A program made the translations under genes and the position numbers. Shown one piece after another: positions 44,296 to 55,793 of a DNA stretch of 64,000 bases; position 1 is the first letter of the stretch; the number at the start of each line of letters is the position of its first letter. The stretch lies in contig CM046854.1 in NCBI GenBank assembly GCA_025617745.1, forward strand, positions 62,825,606-62,889,605. The letters run 5' to 3'. Under the pieces are notes generated by a model that saw only the letters and a program-made list of their open reading frames with translations, did not search any database and was not told the origin of the DNA. The DNA is from Heliocidaris erythrogramma (taxonomy: Eukaryota; Echinodermata; Echinoidea; Camarodonta; Echinometridae).

Positions 44296-45168
44296 CTATA
44301 TTATACTCGAACGCGGACGCAACCCAGACGTTGTAATTTCAGTCGCAAAGCAAAACAATCGCAAAGCTTGGACGAACTCCTTTTGTCTGCACAGAAGGGG
44401 TTCGTGCGATTGAATGTAGGCGGCTTCCAGAAAGCGTAAATGCGCTGCAATTCTGGCCCGGGACATAATTGAGAATTGATGGTCGGCATAGCTTTGTGTG
44501 CAAGCTGGATTGTTCAGCAAGTGGAGACCAATCGCTGAATCGCATTTGGCTATCTTTGGTCTGTTAGCGGGCATTTCAGATTTGCAGGCACGGACGGGCT
44601 GCGTGCGCTGATTGGTTGTACGGTTCCGAATAGTCGAGGGGACGTGTTGTTTAATGCGATCAGCCAACCGCTGAGAAGTACGGCCCACGTACCCGGCATC
44701 GCACCGGCACTGAAATTGGTAAATAACATTACTCAAGTGGGGGGTGGGTAGTACATCCTTGCTAGTTGACGGTAGCATCCTGTGTGTAGAAAACACAATG
44801 CGTGTCGAAACCGCGTAATAGCAACGTGACACTGCGTGTTTGATCTGACTGGAGTATTTGTCAGATACCTTACCCCTCCAGGGTAGTTTGAGATACACGG
44901 GGCATTTGGCAGGTCCAAATCTGGTGTCAGATTTGGATTGTGCCTCCAGCGTCCGTGTTATTGTGCGAGATATAACATGCTCAGGGTAACCATTGTCATG
45001 GAGAATAGTTTTGATTTTCGCGATTTCGGGAGCTAATTTGCACTCAGAGCAAATCCTAAGGGCGCGGCACACTAAGTTTCTAATGAGCCCAATCTTGTAT
45101 GAAGATGCACTGTACGAGTCCCATCTCGTGTATTGCCCGGTGAATGTGGGCTTGCGGTAGACGGAAGT
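44296..45168 (-). CDS. Penelope-like RT C-terminus plus GIY-YIG endonuclease
   Basis: The minus-strand frame opens at the repeat border with TSVYRKPTFTGQYTRWDS, the end of a Penelope-type reverse transcriptase. It continues through YKIGLIRNL and the linker LKLPWRGKVSD to the GIY-YIG nuclease: VIYQFQCRCDAGYVGRTSQR then LADRIKQHVP, with YVGRT as the second signature element, plus a conserved His and Arg. It ends at a TAA/TGA-type stop near 44296. No in-frame stop or frameshift is seen over about 290 codons, so the insertion is fairly young, but the RT catalytic core is absent and the copy cannot move by itself. Confidence 0.88.
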   Translation of the reverse strand, partial: TSVYRKPTFTGQYTRWDSYSASSYKIGLIRNLVCRALRICSECKLAPEIAKIKTILHDNGYPEHVISRTITRTLEAQSKSDTRFGPAKCPVYLKLPWRGKVSDKYSSQIKHAVSRCYYAVSTRIVFSTHRMLPSTSKDVLPTPHLSNVIYQFQCRCDAGYVGRTSQRLADRIKQHVPSTIRNRTTNQRTQPVRACKSEMPANRPKIAKCDSAIGLHLLNNPACTQSYADHQFSIMSRARIAAHLRFLEAAYIQSHEPLLCRQKEFVQALRLFCFATEITTSGLRPRSSII

Positions 45169-45195
45169 GATTTCAAGTAATTTGTTATATACCTG

Positions 45196-45239
45196 CGTGA
45201 TAACCTGATGAGTGCAGGTCGAAAAGCGTCGTTATCATG
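45196..45239 (+). ncRNA. Hammerhead-ribozyme-like motif, right repeat
   Basis: Same architecture as the left copy on the plus strand: CGTGATAAC, CTGATGA (45205-45211), GAAA (45221-45224), AGCGTC, then GTTATCATG (45231-45239). The expected cleavage point is after the C at 45230. Stem II (GTGCAGGTC) pairs poorly, so this may be a relic or need a dimer. Confidence 0.5.
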
Positions 45240-45323
45240 TCTCTTTTTCGTGCCATATTGATATATATATAGTATATAGAGATTTTAAATGGGAGAACGT
45301 ATAGATGAAATAGAATTAAAATA

Positions 45324-45378
45324 AAGCGCTTTCAATTTATTTATTCAGGCTTTCTGAAGAAATAAATTGAAAGCGCTT
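45324..45378. repeat. 25-bp hairpin AAGCGCTTTCAATTTATTT
   Basis: Arms 45324-45348 and 45354-45378 pair with a single mismatch around a 5-base loop. It could be a tiny MITE core. No flanking duplication is apparent. Confidence 0.8.
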
Positions 45379-45469
45379 GTGGAAATCAACCTGTGGATAT
45401 ATCTGCTGTGTCATTATTCTCTGAGTGAACTTTATTTTAATGATATATATATATATATATATATATACC

Positions 45470-45614
45470 CTAAAGGGTACATTAGGAGGACAGTTTTTGT
45501 CTTATTTATATGCTCAACTGTCGACCTAATGTACCAACTGTCTACCTAATGTAGGGGGCGCTATTATGACGAAATAAACCGCATTGTTGTGTGTCCGCCT
45601 AATGTACCCTTTAG
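45470..45614. mobile_element. 145-bp MITE with 23-bp inverted ends
   Basis: Left CTAAAGGGTACATTAGG, right CCTAATGTACCCTTTAG, one mismatch over 23 bases. The phrase CTAATGTA repeats several times inside. It follows a TA microsatellite. Confidence 0.85.
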
Positions 45615-45643
45615 TAAAATACCCATGTATATATATATATATA

Positions 45644-45952
45644 CAGTGGAAAATTTGAGATTTTTGCATTTTTCGCAAAAACGAAAGGAGAACTGGATTT
45701 ACTTGCACATCACTTGAATACAATTAGTTATCATCTACAAATGAAAGCTGTTTCTTGGATAACTCACTTTTGGATAACTCACTTTTTCTATTGTTATGCA
45801 AATGAGTTGAAACAAGAAACAGCATTCATTTGTAGATGATAACTAAATGTATTCAAGTGATGTGCAAGTAAATCCAGTTCTCCTTTCATATTTGCGAAAA
45901 ATGTAAAAATCTCCAATTTTCCAAGGGGTATGAATAATTTTGAGGACAACTG
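45644..45952. mobile_element. 309-bp palindromic Tc1/mariner-type MITE in a TA repeat
   Basis: Starts CAGTGGAAAATTTGAG and ends GGACAACTG. Long imperfect inverted arms share GGAGAACTGGATTTACTTGC and the ATCATCTACAAATGA block. TA repeats lie on both sides, as expected for a TA-targeting element inserted in a TA microsatellite. Confidence 0.85.
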
Positions 45953-46002
45953 TATATATATATATGTACCGGGTATATTCTTTGAATACGTTTTCAACAT
46001 AA

Positions 46003-47290
46003 TAGTAGACCAGCCAAGAAGATTTTTTTTACTTTGGACGGCATTTTTGGGTAATGCTCGGTGTTCATGCTTAAACTCTTGCAAAAATACTGACGAATAA
46101 CGTACGGGCGGATGCCACGCGCATTTTTGCCTAAAAATTTGAAAGAATGTCAAAAATCATGATTTTTTATTTTTTGACCTAATATGTAATACCTGATTAA
46201 GACTTTTCAAGTGATATCAGATTTATTTTCAGTTTCAAGTTATAAACCTGATTAATACACAATTGAAAGTAAGATATTACACACACATGTATGGCGTAAT
46301 GAAACATAAAACTGTGATTTACTCAAAATAATACGTTGTGAAAACTACCAATATTTCAAAGTTTTTTACCCAACGTAAATTTGTCATTTTAAACGCTTTT
46401 TCTTGATTAGACATATCATGTATATTGTCATGTCACACACAGAAAAGAAATTATCCGACAAGGTGATAGATAACTCATTTTATGTTATCCCAAATGGAAC
46501 GATGTCTTTTTACTGCATGTGCATTTTGACTGAAAAACACTATTTGAAGGTACATCTAGAGTGTATATGTACTTAAGACAATTATCCCATGTTTATCAGT
46601 ATAGTCTATGGGCCAAAACTGAAATGTCTCCACCCCCTTAGAAATAATCTTAAATGATTTTTTTTCCTGTTAGATGGGACCATTAACTATCAGAATATGC
46701 TTCTTTGCCCTAAATTAAGAGGTGGGCGTGGCCACAAGGGCTATTACCATGGCAACGGATCAAGAACAGTAGAATTTTAAGAAATGTCATGTATTCGTGA
46801 TTAAGAAAGGACAAAAACACATTGTAACATTTTAAAATAATGTATCAAAAGTTGCTCACTTGATAAAAAACTCAAATAAGAGAAAAACTCAAATAAAATA
46901 AATGGCTGTTGCTATGGAAACAGTAAGAAAAAAAAAACATATTTGAGCCCAAAATCCCCATGATGCTACCGAAAAAAGTAAATATTTATACATTTGTATT
47001 GTACATGATTATCTTCTCTTTTACAGGACGCTCACTTATCATTTTTTTAAAGTAAATGGAGGAGACCACTAAATGTGTAGGCTGTTACCATGGTAACAAA
47101 TAAATTTATTGCATTTCGAATGAAATACAGAACTATATTTGTTTTCAACATGAAATAATGGTAAACATCTAATATTGTTTACCGTCTGTTTGATTATATT
47201 CAAAAGTTTAGTTTGGAATAGAGCTAAATTTGATTTATACAAAAAATCTGTTGCCATGGAAACAGAATTAATGAAGATGACATGTTTCAA
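46003..47290 (+). repeat. 1.3-kb dispersed repeat A with four X-box-like palindromes
   Basis: An inverted copy lies at 54371-55685. It contains ATTACCATGGCAAC (46743), GTTGCTATGGAAAC (46908), GTTACCATGGTAAC (47084) and GTTGCCATGGAAAC (47250), 165-176 bases apart. These match the RFX X-box form GTNRCC-RGYAAC closely. No open frame with domain similarity. Probably a transposon of unknown type. Confidence 0.8.
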
Positions 47291-47596
47291 CTAGAGAAGG
47301 AAATGTAACTAACCAATATAAAGTATATAGCAATTAGATTAACAAACGCCGTCAGCGATTAGAATCTGCTCGTTGGCTGTGAATGTGACCACTGTCATAA
47401 TAGCTGTTACCAAAATTTGGTAGCTAATACAAAAAAAATGGTGTTGTCTTTCTACCAGAATTTCTGTTTACTTGATTCCAATCTAGATCCAGAAGATTTG
47501 TGTCCCCCTATAAAATGGGTGATACCAAAATTTTCACATTGAACATGATGACAAGACCTGCTACTTGATTCACTGAAAATTTTATTTCTAAAACGT

Positions 47597-48588
47597 ATCA
47601 GAAGAAAGTATACCCAACTTAAGTAGCTTCTAATTAAAAAGTTATAACCTCTATATATGAGCTTGATATTTATTTCATAGTAAAGAACAACCTATATTCT
47701 GTGCAATGATACCTTATTCATAACTTTGCTGCCACGGATGACTCGGCAGCAGGCTTTTCAAACAGTATTGTCAAACTCCTCTTGTACCAAGTTTGGGCTG
47801 AAGTAGCGAGTGCGGGTCAAACCAACTATGCATTAGTTACTTTAGTTGGAAAACAATTGCTGAGTTATTTTCAATTGATTTTGTGCATTTGAATAGAAAA
47901 GGTGTAAAATTCAACTCAAACTCAAGAAAGGGCTCATTACAAGCTAAATTTAAGATTTTTTATTTGATAACACAATGTTGGCTTCATCTGCATCCCTTTT
48001 TTAAGGAAAGCCTTTTACTGAGTCATTAAAAATGGACATTGTTAATTCTCAACGCGTATCCTTCCTTTTCTTCTTTTTAGTCTTTAAGGTCAGTAAACCT
48101 TTCAGTCCATGTGTTATTCGCAAAAAACACCGTGTGCAACGTATGCAGGTGAAATGGTGCTATTGACGAATGAGCAGCAGTTTTTAGTTATCACGGGACA
48201 AGAAGTTAGAAGGCTATTGAAATAAGTTAAATATTGTCATGTGGACTGAAACAAGGTCATATGGAAGCTTAGATCACTTTAAACAATGAAGCATTGAAGA
48301 ACAAAGGAGGATTAACTTTTTAAAATTATTTTAGACTAAAGTAGCGCATTCATATGGCTTGACTCACATTCGTTGCATCAGCGTCAGCCCACACTTGGAA
48401 CAAGGAGATTTTGAGTTTTTGACTCTTTTTAAAAACCCTGGTGCTCAGTCATCCATGGCATAAATGTCATGAATGAGGTACCAATAGACAGACAATAAGC
48501 TATTCTTCACCATGAGATAAATTTCAAAGTCGATTACATTTTAATTAGAAGCTATCAGACTTGTAATTACTTTTTTTGATACGCACTG
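47597..48588 (+). mobile_element. 1-kb Tc1-like non-autonomous repeat, copy C
   Basis: Direct copy of 56944-57938, sharing for example CATAACTTTGCTGCCACGGA and ACCAAGTTTGGGCTGAAG. The right end GATACGCACTG is the complement of the left end CAGTGCGTATAAAAA of the other copy, giving Tc1/mariner-like termini. No transposase frame. Confidence 0.75.
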
Positions 48589-48621
48589 CATATATGTATC
48601 CATTTATTTATTAACTTTCAG

Positions 48622-48891
48622 AATATTGTATATAAGGCGCTTCATGGTCAAGCTCCTATGTACATCATAGAATTGCTGAATCTCCGAGTCAATCAACATA
48701 GTCGAAACCTGCGCAGTTCCCAAGATACTCTGCTTCTCCAAATTCCATTCGTAAAAACAAAAGTAACACTGGGTGATCGCTCATTTGCTTGTGCAGCCCC
48801 TAAACTCTGGAATAACTTGCCATTGGAAGTCAGGAAATCCCCATCTGTGAATATGTTTAAATCAAAACTCAAAGCATATCTATTCAATTAA
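48622..48891 (+). CDS. CR1/L2-type LINE reverse-transcriptase C-terminus
   Basis: Reads NIVYKALHGQAPMYIIELL, then RNLRSSQDTLLLQIP, GDRSFACAAPKLWNNLP and FKSKLKAYLFN followed by TAA. This is the conserved tail of the polyprotein in CR1/L2/Rex-type non-LTR retrotransposons (YKxLHGxAPxYL...RSFxxAAPxLWNxLP...FKxxLKTxLF). The polymerase core is missing, so the copy is severely 5'-truncated. No stop or frameshift in the remaining 89 codons. Confidence 0.92.
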   Translation, partial: NIVYKALHGQAPMYIIELLNLRVNQHSRNLRSSQDTLLLQIPFVKTKVTLGDRSFACAAPKLWNNLPLEVRKSPSVNMFKSKLKAYLFN

Positions 48892-49008
48892 TAACAAGCA
48901 TATCAGGAGCTCATGCAGCGCAGTAGAATATATACAAATTGTTGGATAGTTACTGCGCTTTATAAATGTATTATTATAATTATTATTATTATTATTATTA
49001 TTATTACA
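48892..49008 (+). mobile_element. 3' end of the LINE with ATT-repeat tail
   Basis: Short 3' untranslated region ending TGCGCTTTATAAATGTATTA and then (TTA)n. The tRNA-derived SINEs in this window end in a similar GCGCTATA... ATT tail, consistent with SINEs using the machinery of this LINE type. Confidence 0.8.
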
Positions 49009-49860
49009 GGATAAAAGCATGATCAGTATAAAACTGTTTTGCATCATGTTCCTGATGCAACAGGAATAAACAATAAGGTATAGCATAAATTGGTAACAAG
49101 TTTATAAGAAAATACAAGTAATATAGTTACATAATTAAACAAAAATTAACTCAACAAGTAAAAACAATAACAATAAACGGCTATGAATATTTCAAAACTA
49201 ACCAATTGAGTATATTATGTAATGTTATGTGGAATGTGGATAACATCCACGTACTAATGAGACTACAGGATTACAAAAACAAAAACATGACCCGTATTTA
49301 ATAAATGTCCCATACATAGTTCCTGTAACTTTGTGGATTGTCATCTAAAATAAGAACCGTAAAAAGTCAGAGTACTTTTGAAATTTATTTTTGAAAGTCA
49401 CACAAAGATCGATAATATTCATTAAGGTTAGCTGGCAACTAAATACGGTATAATCACATATTTAGTGTTGATGTAGAGTGGAGCGACTTAAAATCACGAG
49501 TTGGCAACTAATCAATATTGGTCAAAAACCATGGCGGCAAAGCGTCTCGTGATGGGGGGGGGGGGGGGGGGGGGGGGGGGGGTAAAGTAGACACCAGCAG
49601 AAAAAGAACTTCTGTGGGAAAGGGGGCATGCACAAGGGGGCATTAACAGAAAAGACACTTTTCAGGGAAAAGGGAAAAGCATAAATGGAAACGTTAAAGT
49701 GAATACATAAGTTTTAGACATATACCCTACATTTTGAAGCCATCTCGGGAAAGATTAAAATAATCCTATTTGTTTCTCTCTTTACATCACAGTGTGCAGA
49801 TGAGTGTGATGGTCTGTATATTCCTTTAATTTCCAATCGAGCAAAGCGGGCTGTTACACC
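49009..49860. other. Gene-free intronic sequence with long poly-G
   Basis: AT-rich up to about 49550, then a G tract of roughly 30 bases (49554-49582), then plain sequence. Nothing coding recognised. Confidence 0.6.
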
Positions 49861-50063
49861 CAGTGGTGGATCGGGGGGGGGGGGGGGGGCCTTTGGCGGA
49901 GCTTTTTAAAATGATTACTGATTGACATGTAGGACTTCGCCCCCTATTTTCGAGACAAAGGCCTTTCCTTTTTTCTTTCCTTTTTTCGCGTATCTCTCTT
50001 TCACATCGAGACTCCCCCCCCCCCCCCCCCCCCCCCACTTTGAAAAATGATGGATCCGCCGGT
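49861..50063. mobile_element. Possible short hAT-like MITE
   Basis: Begins CCAGTGGTGGATCGG with a G tract and ends with a C tract and GATGGATCCGCCGGTG, so the ends are roughly inverted. No 8-bp duplication is evident. Confidence 0.45.
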
Positions 50064-50351
50064 GACATCAGATTCTTATGAAGAGGAAAATAGTCATCCT
50101 AGTGGGGTTCAAAGTACAATGTCATCATAAAAGACTGGATAGACCTGTGGGCGTCGCTAGGACTTTCTGAGTTGGAGGTGGGGGGTTGTCGAGATCACTA
50201 ATTTACCGACGAGCCTGAGTCTGTGTGCCACCGATAACCAATAAACCTTTTTTTTTGGGGGGGGGGGAGGGGGAGGTGCATGTGCAGAAGCAAGTAATAG
50301 AATAATTTGTTCTCAACCTATATCAACCGTGAGTCTATTTTCATTTAATGA

Positions 50352-50620
50352 TGAATAATAATACATAACATTTATATTGCGCTGAATACACATGTTTCTA
50401 AGCGCCGAAGTAGTATTATTACCCTGGCTTTAGCCCGGCTGCCTTATAAGGCGCTGAAAGCAGTCAAGGAATAAATTCCTACCATATACCCATTTACTAC
50501 ACCTGGGTGGAGATTGGCGAATGTAGATGAATGTCTTGCCAAAGGACATTCGTGCCGTGGCGGGACTCGAACCATGAGATCCACAGTCCGGTGACGTATC
50601 CACTAGACCACGACACCTCT
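50352..50620 (-). mobile_element. Near full-length tRNA-derived SINE
   Basis: On the minus strand: AGAGGTGTCGTGGTCTAGTG (A-box), CATGGTTCGAGTCCCGCC (B-box), GGCAAGACATTCATCTACA, CACCCAGGTGTAGTAAATGG, GCGCTTAGAAACATGTGTAT, and an ATT-rich tail. It is the most complete of four related copies or fragments here. Confidence 0.9.
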
Positions 50621-53600
50621 GTTTGATAAATCTAATTCGAATAATTTTTTTCCTTGCCAATTTCTAATTAAAGCACCACCTACAATCACTTGTTCCACAT
50701 TAAATGAGTGTAAATTTCATATTCGCGAGCGAGCCCCTTTTTTCATTTTCGATTTTAATAATTGTCATATTTAAGGGAATATTTCGCTGGGCGAGCGAGT
50801 GTAGAGAGCGAGAAGAATAAAATAGTAATACTTCTCATTGAAAGAAATTGGCAGCATAAAAGGAATCTTCTTGGCAATGGGCAGGGCGGGCACAATCGTA
50901 TTTAAGGGAATGTTAATTTTGATTAGGCGAGCGAGCGTAGCGACCGATCAAAATTTGTTGACACTTGTCTTTTGATAATAATGTATAGCATAAACGGGAT
51001 CCCCTTTCTACGAAGTGAGGGGTGGGGGGGGGGGGGGGTGGCACAATCGTATTTAAGGGAATTCAAATTTTATTTAAACTTAAAAAAAAAAAATAATTGG
51101 TAGCATAAACGGGATCTTCTTTCTCCGAAGCGGGGCGGGCACAATCGTATTCAGTATGGGAAAGTTGATTTTATTTACAAGGGAATGTTTATTTGTTTTT
51201 ATGTTTTGTTTTTTTAACGGAAGTTTGAAGTTCTGACGACATAAAATGCCTTATGACCGATTCTAGAACAACTACCCCCTGGAAAACTACCCCGGATAAC
51301 TAGTGCAATTATTAAAAGGATAAGATATTTTATAAAATAAATGACTCTTTTGAGGGGTCAAAAGGGCACTTAAAGGAAGGAAAACGCCATGTATCAGAAT
51401 GAAAGGGGCAATAATATTGAGGATAAATATGGCACTCAACAGGGATGAAAAGGAGCACCTACTAGAGGGAAAGGATCACTTTATTGAAAAAAAATAGGCG
51501 TACTTGTTTAAGTAAAACAGGTAACTCTCAGAACTTATAGGGGAATAATAGATGAAGGGGTACTTATCAGCTTATGAGAATGAGAAAAAAATGTTGTTGC
51601 AAAGGAAAAGAAGCACTTATCGAAGGAAAAGGGGCACGTATCAGATTTGAATAGCGGTTTTATAAAAAAAAAGGAACGTATATTTACAAAAGGGACATTC
51701 TTAGAGGTGAAAAGGGAACATTTATTAATAATTAGATAAATTTATATAGCTACTATATTAGTTATTCTGCTGTGCTGTGATGTAATGTAACAGAACTCTC
51801 AACAATTCTACCGAATAAACACACATTATAAAGAAACTATTGGGGGATACTTGCAAGAGTAAATGTAGCACCTGTTTGATTTGAATAGGGTAGTAATCCC
51901 AGTTAAGGGTGGCTTTTATCATAGGTGGTAAGGGAGACTTTGATAATAATGCGGAACTGGCACCGGTTAGAAAGAAAAGGTGACACTTTTCTGAAGTAAA
52001 AGGGTTCATTTTTCCTAACTAAAAGGGGTACTTTGGGGATACTTTTAAAATGAGAAACTGTTCACGCCCAGAACGTACCATTTTTGCATGTCTCCCACTG
52101 TCAGATGTACAACATTGGTTAGAACATGGAACAATTATCAGGGATTTTTCACGTAAAGGGAAGAGATAGCTAAGTGGTATCGAGATTCCCAAAAATGGGT
52201 GTCGATCCCGGGCGGGTGGGGGGGGGGGGGATTATATATATTCCCCCTGAAATTTGAGGTGGGGGATGGCTGTATAATCCCCCCAATATTTTCGGATGTG
52301 AGAATTACGATACATTAACTTAAAAATAATAATTATCCAAATTCATTATTTAACAACATTTAATCATACAGAAAACCATTTCGGGATGCTCTAAAATGCA
52401 AGTTTTATAGACAGATATTTGAAAAAGTCCCTGGTGTCGGAAAGTTATAATAAATGACCTTAAATTAAATTCCATGTATACAACTTAGGTTTTATTTTTG
52501 TAATATATACGATCTATTACAAGATAAAAATCATCTCTGTCTTTCATTATGAAAATATAAAATCATATCCCAACAAAGATTAAATGTGCTGACTGTGTGG
52601 TAATTCTTTTTGCACAGATTTGCACATTCATTGACTTGCGTATTAGGATAAATGTACATTACTCCACTAGAGTCCTGGTTGTGTTACTGTGTTTACATAA
52701 TACAATACACAATATCATACAGAGTATTGTCTTCACATAACCCTCTTAATACTTAAGTCTGCTCTTCCCAAGAGTATAATTCCATTATCTCTATATGGAT
52801 ACATGACACATCATCACTGAATATTGTTGTTTATTTCTCTCACTTTCTGATAATGATGTTCCACCTCCTGTAGATTGACCCACTGCATTCACATCACTTT
52901 ATAATTTTTTTAAAGGAAAATCCTATGTGGACCGCACAGCGAATTTATAATGAAACATAATGATATGTATTAATGTTATAATGTTCATATAACGTATATC
53001 ATTTTTCCAGTTATAGTTAACAATAACTATAAAAATGAAATAAAGTTTGGCTTTTGCACGACAAATTAAAAGAAAAACCGACATATCAAAGAATTGTTCA
53101 ACCAATGAATTAGTATGCAATATCGCAAATTGTAACTTACAATTTTGGGGTAAATATGATTCAGCATTATTTAAATATTTACAAGTATAATGTTAAAAAC
53201 TGATGATTAATCCTTGAATAATTTTGCATAATGAGTATAATCATTTCATTTGTAGACTTTAATTTATTATTTATTCATTTATTTTTTTAACTTGATGTAT
53301 TAGTGTACTTCGATAGTATTTTGTTGCTCTGATAATAAGTTTCACATTAGCATCAACCTGCATACATAACATGTTAAAAGAGATGGGGTGGGTGTTAATA
53401 TTCTGTATAGCTCAAAATCAGCTTTACAGCTTTTAAAGTTTGTGAGCGAGCAACAATTTTGACACTGTTTAGTCAAAACACTTCTTTCTAATATCTAGAA
53501 AGATTTGAAGTGAAAGAATGGACATTTACTTGCATGTTGTTCAATTAGGAATGTGTGGTAATTTTCAAATTCCAATAGTTTCGTGACGTGCAACTCATTA

Positions 53601-53647
53601 TTAACCATGACAACGTCCATGAGGAACACATCCGTAACTAACTTTAA
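50621..53647. other. Unit 3 intron: no gene recognised
   Basis: Contains repeated GCGAGCGAGC / TCGTATTTAAGGGAAT phrases (50720-51180), G tracts near 51018 and 52215, many AAAGGGGCAC-type phrases at 51350-52040 that look like a decayed tandem repeat, and AT-rich sequence after that. Confidence 0.5.
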
Positions 53648-54245
53648 AGACCAAGTTCACCCCCAAAAATTGAGTTAAATCAAAAAATTAAATTAAACAA
53701 AAAAAAAGGTTAAAATTCATCAAAATCGGATAAAAAACGAGACATTTATGGCATTTTAATGTTTTGCATTGTTTCATGAAACAATGATATGCATAACATG
53801 GGCTGTATGCAAATTATTGAGCCGATGATGCCATAAGCTCACTTTTCCTTTTTATTTTATTATATGAAATTTCAAATATTTCAGTTTTCTTCTCCAAGAA
53901 TGTAAAACAAAGTTTGACTCCTCGTAGAATGAGTACGGTACGATCATCATTATTATAAGTTATTGTGATACAATGAAGAGAATCTTTATAAACATCTATG
54001 AAAAAAATGAAATATTTGAAATTTCATATAATAAAATACAAAAGGAAAAGTGAGCTCATGACATCATCGGATCACTAATTTGCATACAGCCCATGTTATG
54101 CATATCACTGTTTTACGAACCAATGCAAAACTTCAAAATGCCGTAAATTTCTTATTTTTATCCGATTTTGATATTTTTTACTGTTTCGTTTATTTAATTT
54201 AACTCTACTGATTCAACTCAACTCAAAATTTTGTGGACTTGGCCT
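53648..54245. mobile_element. 600-bp palindromic MITE flanked by TTAA
   Basis: TTAA (53644-53647) precedes AGACCAAGTTCAC and TTAA (54246-54249) follows GTGGACTTGGCCT. Arms of nearly 250 bp pair across the centre (shared TGCATACAGCCCATGTTATG, AAAAGTGAGCT). TTAA-targeting non-autonomous element. Confidence 0.85.
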
Positions 54246-54370
54246 TTAAGCAAACTAGGTGATTCTGATAGCTACGGTGAAAAATAATATAAGATTCATT
54301 TTTATTGTTGAAATTCAGTTTGTTTAACATTTATTTTGTATTGGTAGGTCACATTTCTTTCTTTGAAAGA

Positions 54371-55685
54371 TTTCATATTCATTAACATTCTGTTTCCATG
54401 GCAACAGTTTTTATAAATCAAATTTAGCTCTACTCCAATTAACTAAAAAAATTAATATAATCAAACAGATGGCAAAAGTTATTAGATGTTTACCATTATT
54501 TCATGTTGAAAACAACCATAGTTATTTGTTAGAAATACAACACAATAATATATTTGTTACCATGGTAACGGCCTACACATGCAGTAGTTACATCTACCAC
54601 CCCTTTACTAAAATAAGTTATCAGTGAGTGTCCTGTAAAAGAGAAAAATGATAATGGTCAATACCAATACTTACCTCTTTTTTAGGTGGCATCAAGGGAT
54701 TTTGCTCGAATATCAGTTTTATTCTTACTGTTTCCATGGAAACAGCCATTTTCAAACATGATGGACACTTTTCATAACTCTTATTTTGGTTTGAATCAAG
54801 TGAGAAACTTTGATACATTATTTTAAAATGTTACTATGTGTTTTTGTACTTTCTTAATCACGAATACATGACAATTTCTTAAATTCTATTGTTTTTGATC
54901 CGTTGCCATGGTAATAGCCCTTGTGGCCACGCCCACCTTTTAATTTAGGGCAAAGAAGCACATTTTGAGAGTTAACGGTCCCATCTAACAGAAAATAAAA
55001 ATCATTTAAGATTATTTCTAAGGAGGAGGGGACATTTCAGTTTTTGGCCAATAGACTATACTGATAATACATGGGATAATTGCCTTTGTACATGCACACT
55101 CTAAGATGTACCTTCAAATAGAGTTTTTCAGTCAAAAGCGCATCCAGTAAAAATACATCGTTTCATTTGGGACAACATAAAATGAGTTATCCATCTCCTT
55201 ATCGGATAATTTCTTTTCTTGTGTGGCATGACAATATACATGATTCGTTTAATCAAGAAAAAGTGTTTAAAATGACAAATTTACATTGGGTAAAAAACTT
55301 TGAAATATTGGTAGTTTTCACAACTATTATTTGTAGTAAATTACAGTTTTATGTTTCATTACGCCATACATGTGTGTGTAATATCCAACTTTCAATTGTA
55401 TATTAATAGGGTTTATAACTTGAAACTCAAAATAAATCTGATATCACTTGAAAAGTCTTAATCAGGTATCACATATTAGTTCAAAAAATAAAAAATTGTG
55501 ATTTTTGACATTCTTTCAAATTTTGAGCCAAAAATGGCATTTTTAGGCAAAAATGCGCGTGGCATCGGCCCGTACGTTATTCGTCAGTATTTTTGCAAGA
55601 CTTTAAGCATGGATGCCGAGCATTACCCCAAAATGCCGGCGAATCTTCTTCTAGAGCCTTTTTGGATGTTTGGCTGGTCTACTAT
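54371..55685 (-). repeat. 1.3-kb dispersed repeat, inverted copy B
   Basis: Inverted copy of 46003-47290, with four X-box-like palindromes at matching spacing: GTTTCCATGGCAAC (54392), GTTACCATGGTAAC (54556), GTTTCCATGGAAAC (54730) and GTTGCCATGGTAAT (54902). Confidence 0.8.
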
Positions 55686-55762
55686 AAAGACATTCTAATC
55701 AATAGCAAACATAAGTATTGACCTATTGCTTACAAAAGAGTTTTTGTATTAATTTTGTACAG

Positions 55763-55793
55763 ACAAGAATGGGTCTGAGAAAGCAACTATCAG
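55763..55793 (+). CDS. Unit 3 juxtamembrane exon 1
   Basis: A 31-nt exon (acceptor TTTTGTACAG, donor GTTAGT; phase 1 to 2). Joined to the transmembrane exon it continues GTKSDKNGSEKATI. The phase fits both the preceding exon and the next one at 56245. Support is from phase and position, since no second copy is visible. Confidence 0.5.

Larger units (their letters stand above)
44202..45260 (-). mobile_element. 5'-truncated Penelope-like element
   Basis: A coding fragment of Penelope type is enclosed by a 91-bp inverted repeat (44202-44292 and 45170-45260). Such short flanking repeats, often inverted after 5' truncation, and a GIY-YIG endonuclease are typical of Penelope-like retroelements. 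TA microsatellites lie just outside both ends (44145-44165 and about 45260). Confidence 0.9.

Noticed and set aside
50552..50620. tRNA gene on the minus strand at 50.6 kb
   Set aside because: It is the head of a SINE, continuous with the SINE body.
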